From NCBI RefSeq assembly GCF_000737595.1, contig NZ_CP006271.1:1798001-1862000 (forward strand): a stretch of 64,000 nucleotides of DNA, written 5' to 3'. The stretch is from Synechococcus sp. KORDI-52 (GTDB taxonomy: Bacteria; Cyanobacteriota; Cyanobacteriia; PCC-6307; Cyanobiaceae). A model generated the notes under the pieces. It was not told the origin of the DNA. It did not search any database and saw nothing but the letters and a program-made list of their open reading frames with translations. The stretch's first letter is position 1; each line of letters begins with the position of its first letter. Positions 9,535 through 19,110 of the stretch are shown piece by piece. Position numbers and translations under genes: made by a program.

Positions 9535-9810
9535 TGTCTGGAGCTGTTCCGCCCCAACACACTATCTCTTTGTTGCAGGCTCCAACCGATTTCCGTCCTT
9601 GGACGCCTTGAAGTTGGACAAAACAAGACGACGACTGGCGATAATGAGCGACCTGTTTGATGGAATTTTGATCATATAGTTTAGCACATTTTTTATGGTA
9701 GACGCATCAGAATGTGCCAATCAAGACTCAATACAATAAGTCAAGTAGTCGTGTAAATGATTTTTGAAGCATCAATTTAGCCTGGCATGAATTTCACTAG
9801 TAGATATAAA

Positions 9811-9963
9811 TTACACGAGGAAGGCCAGAGTCACATTAAGAATCGCCAGCCCAACCAGGAAGAATGAAGCCAGCAAGGATGCTTCGGGGAAGAACTTGGC
9901 AATCACAAAGCCGACCCCAAAGAACACCGATGAGAGCAAGATGGCGGTGAGGTCCGTACCCAT
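9811..9963 (-). CDS. Very small membrane protein (50 residues)
   Basis: The frame starts MGTDLTAILLSSVFFGVGFV and contains two hydrophobic helices joined by KFFPEAS. It begins at ATG 9961-9963. The same frame is open further upstream because it runs into the remnant of a DUF3104 gene, so a longer protein is unlikely to be real. Small double-helix membrane proteins of this type are frequent in Synechococcus. No partner gene is adjacent. Confidence 0.5.
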   Translation of the reverse strand: MGTDLTAILLSSVFFGVGFVIAKFFPEASLLASFFLVGLAILNVTLAFLV

Positions 9964-10029
9964 GGGTTGATGCAGACTTGATGATCCACAATGGCAAAAC
10001 TTCTGTTGGTTCGCGATGGTGCAGAGCCG

Positions 10030-10260
10030 TCCATCCATGGACCAGATGACATCGCTTACCTCATCAGCGTTGATCCTTTGGGTGACAACTCCAGAATCGA
10101 CATCTGAGACTTGAAACAAAAGGCACTTTGGATGGCGAACACCTCATTCGCAGAAAAGCACTTGTCCCCTCAAGCAGTCAGCTTCATCCGCGTGGTCCCC
10201 TCCACCGATCACAAAGTGGCCGGGTCAAATGGCCAGAAACGCATCTTCAAGCCTCACCAT
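10030..10260 (-). pseudogene. DUF3104 pseudogene with two in-frame TGA codons
   Basis: The minus strand reads as a near full-length DUF3104 protein in one frame, interrupted by TGA at 10225-10227 and at 10144-10146. Matching blocks against the intact copy at 43528 are PGHFVI, RGQVLFCE, LFQVSDVDSGVV, INADEVSDV and WSMDG. The stop positions correspond to an Arg and a Gly in that copy. No frameshift is needed to align them. The last block runs on into the small membrane ORF downstream. I read it as a nonsense-inactivated relic. Confidence 0.75.
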
Positions 10261-10429
10261 GAGATTGCCACGGCCATCGGAAACCAACTGCTTGGTACCC
10301 CCTGAACTCAAAGCGTTCTGATCGAGGGTTGGCAGGTTCAGCCCCATAGTCACGGCTGATTGTCTTTCAACTCGGGCAACGCTTCTGACCACCAGGTTGC
10401 GAAGATCATGGATTGCCGAGCCCTGCCCC

Positions 10430-13400
10430 ATGCCGCTCCGTTCCCTGGTGACCAAGCTGCAGGGCACTGCACTCACCGGTGAGCTTGATGAGCGCTCAAG
10501 CCGCGCCGAACGCTTGTTGATGCGCGGAGCCGGTCGTTGTAGCCGCGCTTTGGTGGCCAGTGCGTTGTCTCAACGGCGGGGCGCACCTCTGCTGGTTGTG
10601 GTGCCAACGCTTGAGGAAGCAGGACGCTGGACGGCGCTGCTGGAATTGATGGGGTGGAGTCAGGCCAGCCTGTATCCCACAAGCGAAGGCTCTCCCTATG
10701 AGCCCTTTGACCCCACGAGCGAAATCACCTGGGGGCAACTTCAGGTTCTGAGTGACCTGCTGGGGGACCCCGACTCGTCGTCCTGGGCGATTGTGGCCAC
10801 CGAACGTTGCTTGCAGCCACATCTCCCTCCGCCGGATGTCCTGAAAACGAAAACGCGCACCTTGCGCAAAGGGGATGAGGTTGATCTGGAGAAACTGGGC
10901 GAGACGCTGGCTCAACTTGGCTACGAGCGTGTCACCTCCATTGAGCAGGAGGGGAGCTGGAGCCGTCGCGGGGACATTGTCGACATCTTTCCGGTGAGCA
11001 GTGAGTTGCCTGTTCGACTCGAATTTTTCGGAGACGAGCTCGACAAACTGCGGGAATTCGATCCCGCCAGCCAACGCTCCCTGGACCCCGTCGAGGCCCT
11101 TCGACTCACACCAACAGGGTTTGGGCCTCTGATGGCGGACCAGCTCAGGGAGACGATGCCCGAGGGACTTGAGCAACTGCTAGGTAGCGAGGGCACTGAG
11201 CAGCTTTTGAACGGTGGGACACCGGAAGGCATGCGCCGGCTGATGGGTCTCGCCTGGGAGCAACCCGCCTCACTGCTCGATTACCTGCCGGACACCACAA
11301 CAGTGGTGATCGATGAGCGACGCCAGGGCTTGGCCCACGGACAACAGTGGCTCAGCCATGTGGAGGAACATCACCACGACATGGCTGCTGAGGCGGGCCT
11401 GGACGAGAGCGATCGTGATCGGATCTGGCCAGCGGTTCTGCACCGTGAGATTGAATCCGCCTATGCCTTGACGGAGATCTTCCATGGCTTTGACATGGCA
11501 GAACTGCTGGAAGTCGACCAGCACCCCAACAGCTTCGACCTCGCCAGCCGACCTGTTGCGGCCTACCCCAACCAATTCGGAAAGCTCGGAGAACTGATCA
11601 AGGGATTTCAAACCGAGCGCACGGCGGTTTGGTTGCTGTCTGCGCAACCCAGCCGAGCGGTTGCTCTGCTGGAGGAGCACGATTGCATCAGTCGGTTTGT
11701 GCCGAACGCGGGAGACAGCAATGCCATTTCCCGTCTGATTGAGCAGAACACCCCCGTCGCCTTGAAGGTGAGGGGCACGGCCGAACTTGAGGGTTTGCAG
11801 CTGCCGGCCTGGCGGATTGCCCTGGTCACCGACCGTGAATTCTTTGGCCAGCAGAGCCTCAGTTCCAGTGGCTATGTGCGCCGTCGTCGCAAGGCCGCCA
11901 GCCGTACGGTGGATCCCAACAAGATGCGCCCGGGCGATTTTGTGGTGCATCGAAACCATGGCATTGGCCGCTTCAAAGCCATGGAAAAACTCGCGATGTC
12001 AGGCGACATCCGCGACTACCTCGTGGTGCAGTACGCCGATGGAATCCTTCGTGTTGCCGCCGATCAACTCGGCAGCCTGGGGCGTTACCGCGCCACGAGT
12101 GAAACACCGCCGCAGCTCAACCGCATGGGTGGCACGGCCTGGAGCAAGGCCAAGGAGAGGGCCAAGAAGGCGGTTCGCAAAGTTGCTCTTGATCTGGTGA
12201 AGCTGTATGCGGAGCGGCAACAGGCTGCTGGCTATGCCTTCCCCACCGACGGCCCCTGGCAGGTGGAAATGGAGGAGTCATTCCCCTATGACCCGACGCC
12301 GGATCAACTGAAGGCCACTGCCGACGTGAAACGGGACATGGAACGGCAGGAGCCGATGGACCGTCTGGTGTGCGGTGATGTTGGCTTCGGCAAGACCGAA
12401 GTGGCGATCCGCGCCATCTTCAAAGCCATCACCGCTGGGAAGCAGGTAGCGATGCTGGCTCCTACAACCGTGTTGGCTCAGCAGCACTGGCGCACGCTCT
12501 CGGAACGCTTCGCGCCGTATCCGATCAAGGTGGCTCTGCTCAATCGGTTCCGAACGGCTTCGGAACGCAAATCCATTCTCGATGGCCTGAAGCAGGGAAC
12601 CATCGACGCCGTGGTGGGAACCCACCAGTTGCTCAGCAAAGGAGCGTCATTTCAAGAGCTCGGTCTGTTGGTGGTGGATGAAGAACAGCGCTTCGGTGTG
12701 AACCAGAAGGAAAAGATCAAAGTGCTGCGAAAGGACGTGGACGTGCTGACCCTGTCGGCAACACCGATTCCCAGAACGCTGTACATGAGCCTTTCGGGGG
12801 TGCGGGAGATGAGCCTGATCACCACACCACCGCCGCTGCGTCGTCCGATCAAGACGCACCTGGCTTCCCTGGATCCGGAGGCGGTGCGCAGCGCCATCCG
12901 CCAGGAACTGGATCGTGGGGGCCAGGTGTTTTATGTGGTTCCCCGGGTGGAAGGAATCGAGGAGGTGGCCGCAGGCCTGCGGGAGATGCTGCCGGGCCTG
13001 AAGCTGTTGGTGGCTCACGGTCAGATGGCCGAGGGCGAGCTGGAGAACGCCATGGTGGCGTTCAACGCCGGCGAAGCCGACGTGATGCTCTGCACCACAA
13101 TTGTGGAAAGCGGCCTAGACATCCCACGCGTCAACACGATCCTGATTGAGGACGCCCACCGTTTTGGCCTGGCCCAGCTGTACCAATTGCGGGGACGCGT
13201 CGGTCGCAGTGGGATTCAGGCCCATGCCTGGTTGTTCTATCCGGGCAACGCATCGCTGAGCGACACCGCTCGTCAGCGGCTGCGCGCCATTCAGGAATTT
13301 GCCCAACTGGGCAGTGGATATCAGCTCGCCATGCGGGATATGGAGATCCGTGGAGTCGGCAATCTCCTTGGAGTGCAGCAGAGCGGCCAGATGGAAACCA

Positions 13401-14008
13401 TCGGCTTTGACCTTTATATGGAAATGCTGCAGGAATCCCTGGCCGAAATTCAGGGTCAGGACATCCCCAGCGTTGAAGACACCCAAGTGGACCTCCCCGT
13501 CACGGCCTTCGTGCCTGCGGACTGGATCACTGATCCTGATGAGAAGATCGCGGCCTACCGTGCTGCCGCTGACTGCCTCACCGCCGAGTCACTGGTGGAG
13601 CTGGCTGCCGGTTGGGCCGATCGCTACGGAGCGCTGCCCGCTGCCGTCGTGTCGCTTTTGCAGCTGATGGAACTCAAACTTCTGGCGAAGCGGTGCGGCT
13701 TCTCCAGGATCAAACCGGAAAAGCCCAACATCGTGCTCGAAACTCCCATGGAGGAACCGGCGTTCCGTTTGCTGCGCCAGGGGTTGCCCCAGCATCTGCA
13801 TGGACGTTTGGTGTATCAGGCCGGCAGCGGCATCCAGCACAAGGTGATGGCCCGCGGTCTCGGTGTTCTCCCCATGGAGAAGCAACTGGAGCAGCTGATG
13901 GAATGGCTGCGTCTGATGGCAGCCCAGATTCCCGACGCCGATGGCAAAACCGAGGCACAGCGGCAGGAAGAGCTGCGTGCCAAGAACGCAGAGGTGGTTA
14001 AGGTCTGA
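10430..14008 (+). CDS. mfd: Transcription-repair coupling factor Mfd
   Basis: This 1192-residue SF2 translocase removes RNA polymerase stalled at DNA lesions and recruits the UvrABC repair machinery. Domains in order are the UvrB-homology region (residues ~1-400), the RNA-polymerase-interacting domain with DFVVHRNHGIGRF near 505, the helicase core with Walker A GDVGFGKTE near 650 and Walker B DEEQRFG near 750, then GRVGRSG, and the C-terminal autoinhibitory TRCF domain. The length is normal. I chose ATG 10430 (MPLRSLVTKLQ); an upstream in-frame TTG at 10397 adds unlikely residues. It is a solitary gene with no operon partner. Identification is certain. Confidence 0.97.
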   Translation: MPLRSLVTKLQGTALTGELDERSSRAERLLMRGAGRCSRALVASALSQRRGAPLLVVVPTLEEAGRWTALLELMGWSQASLYPTSEGSPYEPFDPTSEITWGQLQVLSDLLGDPDSSSWAIVATERCLQPHLPPPDVLKTKTRTLRKGDEVDLEKLGETLAQLGYERVTSIEQEGSWSRRGDIVDIFPVSSELPVRLEFFGDELDKLREFDPASQRSLDPVEALRLTPTGFGPLMADQLRETMPEGLEQLLGSEGTEQLLNGGTPEGMRRLMGLAWEQPASLLDYLPDTTTVVIDERRQGLAHGQQWLSHVEEHHHDMAAEAGLDESDRDRIWPAVLHREIESAYALTEIFHGFDMAELLEVDQHPNSFDLASRPVAAYPNQFGKLGELIKGFQTERTAVWLLSAQPSRAVALLEEHDCISRFVPNAGDSNAISRLIEQNTPVALKVRGTAELEGLQLPAWRIALVTDREFFGQQSLSSSGYVRRRRKAASRTVDPNKMRPGDFVVHRNHGIGRFKAMEKLAMSGDIRDYLVVQYADGILRVAADQLGSLGRYRATSETPPQLNRMGGTAWSKAKERAKKAVRKVALDLVKLYAERQQAAGYAFPTDGPWQVEMEESFPYDPTPDQLKATADVKRDMERQEPMDRLVCGDVGFGKTEVAIRAIFKAITAGKQVAMLAPTTVLAQQHWRTLSERFAPYPIKVALLNRFRTASERKSILDGLKQGTIDAVVGTHQLLSKGASFQELGLLVVDEEQRFGVNQKEKIKVLRKDVDVLTLSATPIPRTLYMSLSGVREMSLITTPPPLRRPIKTHLASLDPEAVRSAIRQELDRGGQVFYVVPRVEGIEEVAAGLREMLPGLKLLVAHGQMAEGELENAMVAFNAGEADVMLCTTIVESGLDIPRVNTILIEDAHRFGLAQLYQLRGRVGRSGIQAHAWLFYPGNASLSDTARQRLRAIQEFAQLGSGYQLAMRDMEIRGVGNLLGVQQSGQMETIGFDLYMEMLQESLAEIQGQDIPSVEDTQVDLPVTAFVPADWITDPDEKIAAYRAAADCLTAESLVELAAGWADRYGALPAAVVSLLQLMELKLLAKRCGFSRIKPEKPNIVLETPMEEPAFRLLRQGLPQHLHGRLVYQAGSGIQHKVMARGLGVLPMEKQLEQLMEWLRLMAAQIPDADGKTEAQRQEELRAKNAEVVKV

Positions 14009-14087
14009 AACCTGAACCCAATTCTGAGAGAAACGTTACCAACCACGCAATTCTTCGTTACATTGGTCTGAGCGAAATCCGTTGGAC

Positions 14088-14255
14088 ATGGGTGAATTCG
14101 TCGAGATCGGTACTGGTGGCGTCTCTCTGGAACTGATCAGCGGCGTTTTCTGTGCCACAGCCCTTGGTGTCTACGCCTTGTTCCAACCTGATGCATCGGA
14201 CGATGACGACTCCAACGGAGGCGGCGGTGGTGGTCTAATGCAGCCGATTTCCTGA
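14088..14255 (+). CDS. Small conserved membrane protein (55 residues)
   Basis: The frame starts MGEFVEIGTGGVSLELISGV and has one hydrophobic segment (ISGVFCATALGVYALF), an acidic stretch (DASDDDD), a glycine run and a short tail. The arrangement is typical of a small conserved picocyanobacterial protein found downstream of mfd. It is too short for most gene finders. The stop (14253-14255) falls 1 nt before the end of the convergent protease gene. The function is unknown. Confidence 0.7.
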   Translation: MGEFVEIGTGGVSLELISGVFCATALGVYALFQPDASDDDDSNGGGGGGLMQPIS

Positions 14256-14256
14256 T

Positions 14257-15606
14257 CTACGGGAGGGCGTAGCTGAGATTGGCTTGACCCGGTTGGAATG
14301 TTGAACCAGCCTCCATCCTCTTGAGTTGCTTCACGAGGGTTCCTTCAGCTCTCCTGTACTGACTGTCTTTCTGGGTTCCGAGATCTTCGATTGAGAAATT
14401 CTTGATTTCTTTCTCGGTCATCGCTGCTTCGATATCAGGTTGAATCCCGTTCTTGTGAATATCTGTTCCCTTCGGAGTCAGATATTTGGCGATCGTGACT
14501 GTCAGACCTGATCCATCAGCCAATCCGCGCACAGCCTGAACAAGCCCTTTGCCAAACGTCTTCTGACCAACGAGCAGTGCACGGGAGTTGTCCTGCAGAG
14601 CACCAGAAAGGATTTCACTGGCACTGGCGGATCCCTGATCGATCAGGACAACAAGAGGTTTTTCAGTGATCGCACTGCCAGTAGCACGCCGCACGTCGCG
14701 AATTCCTTCCCGGGTGCGGGTGCTGACGATGGTGCCCTCGTTCAACCATTGCCGGGCGATGTCGACGCTGGCCTCAAGCAGACCACCAGGGTTGCTGCGC
14801 AGATCGAGCACGTAACCCTCAGCACCCTGAGACTCCAGATCCTTGATGGCCGAACGCATCTCACGGGTGGCGTTGGCATTAAATTGCTTGAGACGGATGT
14901 AGCCAACCTTGCGTCCGTTGGGCGCCGTGTTGAGCATGGCCTTCACGGCATGAATCTCAATACGCGCCCGTTTCAGCGGCACATTGAGAACCTGGCCCTT
15001 GCGCCTGAGTCCCAGAACCACATCGGTTCCCTCCGGACCTCGGATCAATTTGACGGCGTCCTCTGTCGTCATGCCTTTGGTGGATGCACCATCAATGGAC
15101 ACGATCACATCCTTGGGCTGAACGCCCGCTCGGGATGCAGGGGTGCCCTCAATCGGGGAGACGACGATCAGCTCCTTCGTGTCTTCGTCGAGACTGAGCT
15201 GGATCCCCACGCCCATCAGCTCTCCAGAGGTGTCAATCTGCATTTCCTTGAATTGCTTCGGGTCAAGGAAACGCGTGTAGGGGTCGTCGAGACTGGCCAA
15301 CATGCCACGAATCACCTCGTAGGATTCGGACGTGCCCCCATAGGACTTGCTGAGCAGATCGCCGCGCAATCGGCGCCACGCTGACTCGTTGTACGTGCCC
15401 GTGGAATCCAGGTAGTCGCGATAGACAATCTGCCAGACCTGATCAATTACTTCTTTCGGGCTGTCTCGAATCGATCCGCCGGAAGCCGATGGCAGCGATA
15501 GCCCGGGGGAGCTAATACCCATGGCTGTAACCACACCTCCGATGCCGAGCATCACCAGCAACGGAGTCGACTGAACGACGGAACGAAGGCGTTGATTCAG
15601 GGCCAT
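14257..15606 (-). CDS. Carboxyl-terminal processing protease (S41 family, CtpA/B type)
   Basis: This 449-residue serine protease of the Tsp/CtpA family trims C-termini of exported proteins; in cyanobacteria one member matures the D1 protein of photosystem II. The N-terminal hydrophobic segment (residues 14-35) is a signal peptide or anchor. A PDZ domain spans about 125-205 (MGVGIQLSLDE onward). The catalytic Ser 328 lies in QGSASASEI and the Lys 353 in KTFGKGLVQ. All active-site residues are present and the length is normal. I cannot tell from sequence alone which paralogue (A, B or C) it is. It is the last gene of a minus-strand run after ispG. Confidence 0.92.
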   Translation of the reverse strand: MALNQRLRSVVQSTPLLVMLGIGGVVTAMGISSPGLSLPSASGGSIRDSPKEVIDQVWQIVYRDYLDSTGTYNESAWRRLRGDLLSKSYGGTSESYEVIRGMLASLDDPYTRFLDPKQFKEMQIDTSGELMGVGIQLSLDEDTKELIVVSPIEGTPASRAGVQPKDVIVSIDGASTKGMTTEDAVKLIRGPEGTDVVLGLRRKGQVLNVPLKRARIEIHAVKAMLNTAPNGRKVGYIRLKQFNANATREMRSAIKDLESQGAEGYVLDLRSNPGGLLEASVDIARQWLNEGTIVSTRTREGIRDVRRATGSAITEKPLVVLIDQGSASASEILSGALQDNSRALLVGQKTFGKGLVQAVRGLADGSGLTVTIAKYLTPKGTDIHKNGIQPDIEAAMTEKEIKNFSIEDLGTQKDSQYRRAEGTLVKQLKRMEAGSTFQPGQANLSYALP

Positions 15607-15639
15607 GCCCCCCTGGTCTGGTTCATCAGCCTAACGAGA

Positions 15640-16836
15640 TCAGGAGGGGTCCACCCATCGACCGTCCTCTTTGATCAGCTGGATCAGGGCTTCAACACCC
15701 TCGGCTTCAGGCACCTTGCGGATTTCATCACGACCGCGATAAAGCGAAATCACGCCCGGGGTTTTGCCGACGTAGCCGTAATCGGCATCGGCCATTTCGC
15801 CGGGACCATTGACGATGCATCCCATCACTGCGATGTCCAGACCCGTGAGGTGGGATGTGGCGTTTCGAACCTTGTGCAACACCTCCTCGAGATTGAACAG
15901 GGTGCGACCGCAGCTGGGGCAGGCGACGTACTCGACCATGGTCTTGCGCAGACCCAGGGATTGAAGAATCGAGTAACAAACCGGGATCTCCTTCTCAGGG
16001 GCCTCCGTCAATGAAACCCGCAAGGTGTCTCCCAACCCATCGGCCAGCAGGGTGGCGATGCCTGCGGTGCTCTTGATCCGGCCGTAATCACCATCACCGG
16101 CTTCGGTCACGCCAAGGTGAAGTGGGTAGTTGAAACCTTCCTTGTCCATCGTGTCCGCCATCAGGCGGTAGGCCGCGAGCATCACCGGAGCCCGCGAGGC
16201 CTTCATCGAGATCAGGATGTTGTGGAAATCAAGCTCATGGCAGATGCGCACAAATTCCATCGCTGATTCGACCATCCCCTCAGGCGTGTCGCCGTAGGTG
16301 AACAGCATCCGCTCCGCCAGGGAGCCATGGTTCACACCGATGCGAAGGGCTTTGTTTTGATCCCGCAGCAGAGTCACCAAGGGTTCGAACGTCTCACGGA
16401 TGCGCTGGCCGATGGCGGCAAATTCTTCGGAGCTGAACTCCTGGCGGTTCGGATCTGGCTTATCAAAAATGAACAGGCCGGGATTGATCCGGACTTTGTC
16501 GACGTGCTGGGCAACCTCCAGGGCGATCTTGACGCCGTTGTGGTGAACATCCGCCACAAGGGGAACGGTGCAGCCGCGTTGACGGAGCTCCTGACGGATC
16601 TGTCCCATCGCCTTGGCGTGGGCCATCGACGGCGTCGTCACCCGCACGATCTCACTTCCGGCTTCGGCCAGGCGGATGATGCCGGCTACAGCAGCCGCGA
16701 TATCAAGGGTGTCCTCGTTGATCATCGACTGCACCACGATCGGGTGCTCGCTTCCCACGGGCACATCACCCACCATCACAGTGCGGGTCACACGGCGGTG
16801 GATCTGGGTGTCGTAGCGCCGATCCAGGGCAGTCAT
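15640..16836 (-). CDS. ispG: 4-hydroxy-3-methylbut-2-enyl diphosphate synthase
   Basis: IspG (GcpE) catalyses the reductive ring-opening of MEcPP in the non-mevalonate isoprenoid pathway, fed by ferredoxin in cyanobacteria. The 398-residue protein holds the TIM-barrel part ([30 protein letters not shown]) and the C-terminal [4Fe-4S] domain with Cys 306 and 309 (CPSCG) and Cys 340 ([10 protein letters not shown]). I chose ATG 16834-16836 ([11 protein letters not shown]), because the longer frame would run into the upstream glycosylase gene, which ends 20 nt before. It shares a minus-strand unit with the UDG and VOC genes. Identification is certain. Confidence 0.96.
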   Translation of the reverse strand: MTALDRRYDTQIHRRVTRTVMVGDVPVGSEHPIVVQSMINEDTLDIAAAVAGIIRLAEAGSEIVRVTTPSMAHAKAMGQIRQELRQRGCTVPLVADVHHNGVKIALEVAQHVDKVRINPGLFIFDKPDPNRQEFSSEEFAAIGQRIRETFEPLVTLLRDQNKALRIGVNHGSLAERMLFTYGDTPEGMVESAMEFVRICHELDFHNILISMKASRAPVMLAAYRLMADTMDKEGFNYPLHLGVTEAGDGDYGRIKSTAGIATLLADGLGDTLRVSLTEAPEKEIPVCYSILQSLGLRKTMVEYVACPSCGRTLFNLEEVLHKVRNATSHLTGLDIAVMGCIVNGPGEMADADYGYVGKTPGVISLYRGRDEIRKVPEAEGVEALIQLIKEDGRWVDPS

Positions 16837-16856
16837 GGGGCCGGTGGTGAAGCGGA

Positions 16857-17420
16857 TCAACGTTCGCACAGCCTGCGCCGAACCGCGTCGAGATCCTGTC
16901 TTGTCAGATCCAGAGGCGCGCCGACTGCTTTGGAGGGATTGCGCAGCAGATACGAGGGGTGAAAAATCGGCATCACAGAACGGCCATTCCAGCTCTGCCA
17001 CTGACCACGAAGCTGGGTCATCCCACCCTTGATTCCAAGGATGGCCTCCACAGCGGTGGCTCCCGTCAGCACGATTACCTTTGGATGAACGGCCTCCAAT
17101 TGCAGGTCAAGCCAGGCCCGGCAGGCAGCCAACTCAGCCTTTTTCGGTCGTCGGTTGTTGGGGGGCCGGCATTTGATCGCATTGCAGATATAGATGTCAT
17201 GCTCGGGATCCAGATCCACGTCGCGCAGCAATTGATCGAGGGCACGTCCGGAGCGACCGACAAACGGGATTCCCTGAGCATCTTCCTGAGCCCCTGGTGC
17301 TTCACCGATCAGCATCAGATCCGCCTTTGGATTGCCGCGACTGATCACGACGGTTTGTCGGGTCGTGGCAAGGTCACAGGCTGTGCAGGCGCTGCAGGCC
17401 TGAAGAGTGGAGCCGGTCAT
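16857..17420 (-). CDS. Uracil-DNA glycosylase, family 4 (Fe-S type)
   Basis: This 187-residue enzyme removes uracil from DNA. Family-4 features are the [12 protein letters not shown] active-site motif (~residues 38-49), the late motif [10 protein letters not shown], and four cysteines for an iron-sulphur cluster (CSACTAC near residue 9-15 and CNAIKC near 79-84). The start codon overlaps the stop of the preceding VOC gene by 4 nt (ATGA), a sign of translational coupling. The protein is slightly shorter than many family-4 members but complete. Repair of deaminated cytosine is the expected role. Confidence 0.93.
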   Translation of the reverse strand: MTGSTLQACSACTACDLATTRQTVVISRGNPKADLMLIGEAPGAQEDAQGIPFVGRSGRALDQLLRDVDLDPEHDIYICNAIKCRPPNNRRPKKAELAACRAWLDLQLEAVHPKVIVLTGATAVEAILGIKGGMTQLRGQWQSWNGRSVMPIFHPSYLLRNPSKAVGAPLDLTRQDLDAVRRRLCER

Positions 17421-17818
17421 GACGTCAAACCAGCAGAGGCCAAGGGAACAAGCAGCAACAGGGGATTGCCCTCCGGGTCGTGGACCCAGGCCTCGGCACC
17501 AAAGGGCTCAAGCCGCGCCTCATCGAGAAGCAATCCGCCACACTGCAGCGATGTGTTGAGAAGCCGCTGAAGTTCAGGAAGGGGCTCCTGAGAAGGGGGG
17601 AGCTTCAAGCAGGGTGCCAGCGCTCGGCCCCGGATAGGAAAAGGGCGCTGGCGGGAGGGCCGGTAGATCTCCAGCCGGGTGCCATCGCTGAATTCAACGA
17701 TGCAGTGATGCTTCGCCACTCCAGGCTTCACGGTGGCGTGAAGCAGCTCGCTGTAGAAGCTCGCCAGCCTGGCAGGGTCTTCTGCGGCCAACACCCAGCT
17801 GATCTGCATCGCGTTCAT
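17417..17818 (-). CDS. VOC/glyoxalase-like superfamily protein
   Basis: This 133-residue protein has the paired beta-alpha-beta-beta-beta layout of the vicinal oxygen chelate fold. Block one is ISWVLAAEDPARLASFYSEL with CIVEFSDGTRLEIY; block two is GGLLLDEARLEPFGAEAW ending in HDPEGNPLLLL. The HDPEGN motif at the end is typical of glyoxalase or dioxygenase-like members and offers possible metal ligands. Substrate and reaction cannot be assigned. Either ATG at 17818 or 17809 could start it. It is the first gene of the unit with the glycosylase, overlapping it by 4 nt. Confidence 0.8.
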   Translation of the reverse strand: MNAMQISWVLAAEDPARLASFYSELLHATVKPGVAKHHCIVEFSDGTRLEIYRPSRQRPFPIRGRALAPCLKLPPSQEPLPELQRLLNTSLQCGGLLLDEARLEPFGAEAWVHDPEGNPLLLLVPLASAGLTS

Positions 17819-17904
17819 GGGTGCTGTGAAATCAAGGTTGTCTGCGACACCATCTGCGGCAGGATGATGACGTTTTAAACGCACCGAGGGGAGGTGCGTT
17901 GCCC

Positions 17905-19083
17905 ATGCCGCGCCCGCCAGAACTTTCCGACCGGGCTGTCGCCCTGAAACCGTCTCTGACGCTGGAAATCAGCGCCAAAGCGAAAGCACTACGCGACAGC
18001 GGCAAGGACATCTGCAGCCTCAGTGCCGGTGAACCGGACTTTGCGACGCCTCCGTTCATCGTTGAAGCGGCCCAGCGCGCTCTGGAATCCGGCTTCACCC
18101 GCTATGGCCCTGCCTCAGGCGATCCCGATCTACGTGCTGCTCTGGCCCACAAACTGAGCGTCGAAAACGGGATTCCAACCCAGCCGGAGCAGGTGCTGGT
18201 GACCAACGGTGGCAAGCAAGCCATCTACAACCTGTTCCAGGTGCTGCTCAATCCCGGCGACGAAGTGTTGGTGCCAGCGCCTTTCTGGCTGAGCTATCCC
18301 GAGATGGCGGCCCTGGCCGGGGCGAGCACCAGGATCATTCCCACCAAAGCGGAGGATGGCTTTCGCCTCGACCTTGATCTGCTGGACCAGCAGATCACCC
18401 CACGCAGCCGATTGCTGGTGATCAATTCACCTGGCAATCCCAGCGGCCAGGTGATGACACAGGCCGAACTGGAGGCACTGGCCGCTCTGGTGGCCCGTCA
18501 CTCCCAGCTGATGGTGATGAGCGATGAGATCTACGAGTATCTCCTGGCCGATGGTCAGCAGCACTGCAGTTTTGCGGCCATCGCCGAAGAGATCCGCGGG
18601 CGCTGCTTCACCGTGAACGGCTTTGCCAAAGGCTGGGCGATGACCGGCTGGCGCCTCGGCTATCTGGCTGGAGATGTTGCCGTGATCAAGGCCGCTTCAG
18701 CCCTGCAGAGCCAGAGCACCAGCAATGTTTGCAGCTTTGCTCAACGGGGTGCCCTGGCGGCGATCGAAGGTCCCCGAGATTGCGTGCGCAAGATGGCAAT
18801 CAGCTACAACCGCCGCCGAACCCTGCTCACTGAAGGGCTCCAGGCTCTTGAGGGCATCACCTTGACGCACCCTCAAGGGGCCTTCTACGCCTTCCCCCGC
18901 TTACCGGATGGCGTGCCCGATTCGATGGAGTTCTGCCGGCAAGCTCTGGAACTGGAAGGTCTGGCCATGGTTCCAGGCCTGGCCTTCGGCGATGACCGCT
19001 GCATTCGACTATCCTGTGCCGTAGCGGATGAGACGATTAACGATGGACTGATGCGACTCAAGCGGATGCTTGGTTCCTTCTGA
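17905..19083 (+). CDS. Class I pyridoxal-phosphate aminotransferase (aspartate aminotransferase type)
   Basis: This 392-residue fold-type I aminotransferase most resembles class Ib aspartate/prephenate aminotransferases. Visible motifs are SAGEPDFATP near 40-49, TNGGKQAIY near 100, NSPGNPSG at 174-181, SDEIYEYL near 206 and the PLP-binding Lys 242 in NGFAKGWAMTGWRLGY, followed by the distal substrate Arg in IRLSCA. I prefer ATG 17905, which has a strong purine-rich ribosome binding site (AGGGGAGG at 17887-17894), over the TTG 6 nt upstream. It is divergent from the VOC gene. A role in aspartate or arogenate synthesis is inferred from the family. Confidence 0.92.
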   Translation: MPRPPELSDRAVALKPSLTLEISAKAKALRDSGKDICSLSAGEPDFATPPFIVEAAQRALESGFTRYGPASGDPDLRAALAHKLSVENGIPTQPEQVLVTNGGKQAIYNLFQVLLNPGDEVLVPAPFWLSYPEMAALAGASTRIIPTKAEDGFRLDLDLLDQQITPRSRLLVINSPGNPSGQVMTQAELEALAALVARHSQLMVMSDEIYEYLLADGQQHCSFAAIAEEIRGRCFTVNGFAKGWAMTGWRLGYLAGDVAVIKAASALQSQSTSNVCSFAQRGALAAIEGPRDCVRKMAISYNRRRTLLTEGLQALEGITLTHPQGAFYAFPRLPDGVPDSMEFCRQALELEGLAMVPGLAFGDDRCIRLSCAVADETINDGLMRLKRMLGSF

Positions 19084-19110
19084 TCCAATTTGATCACTTC
19101 CGATTTCTGA

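Noticed and set aside
14749-17878. Long plus-strand frames opposite the protease, ispG and glycosylase genes
   Set aside because: They are shadows of GC-rich coding sequence on the other strand.
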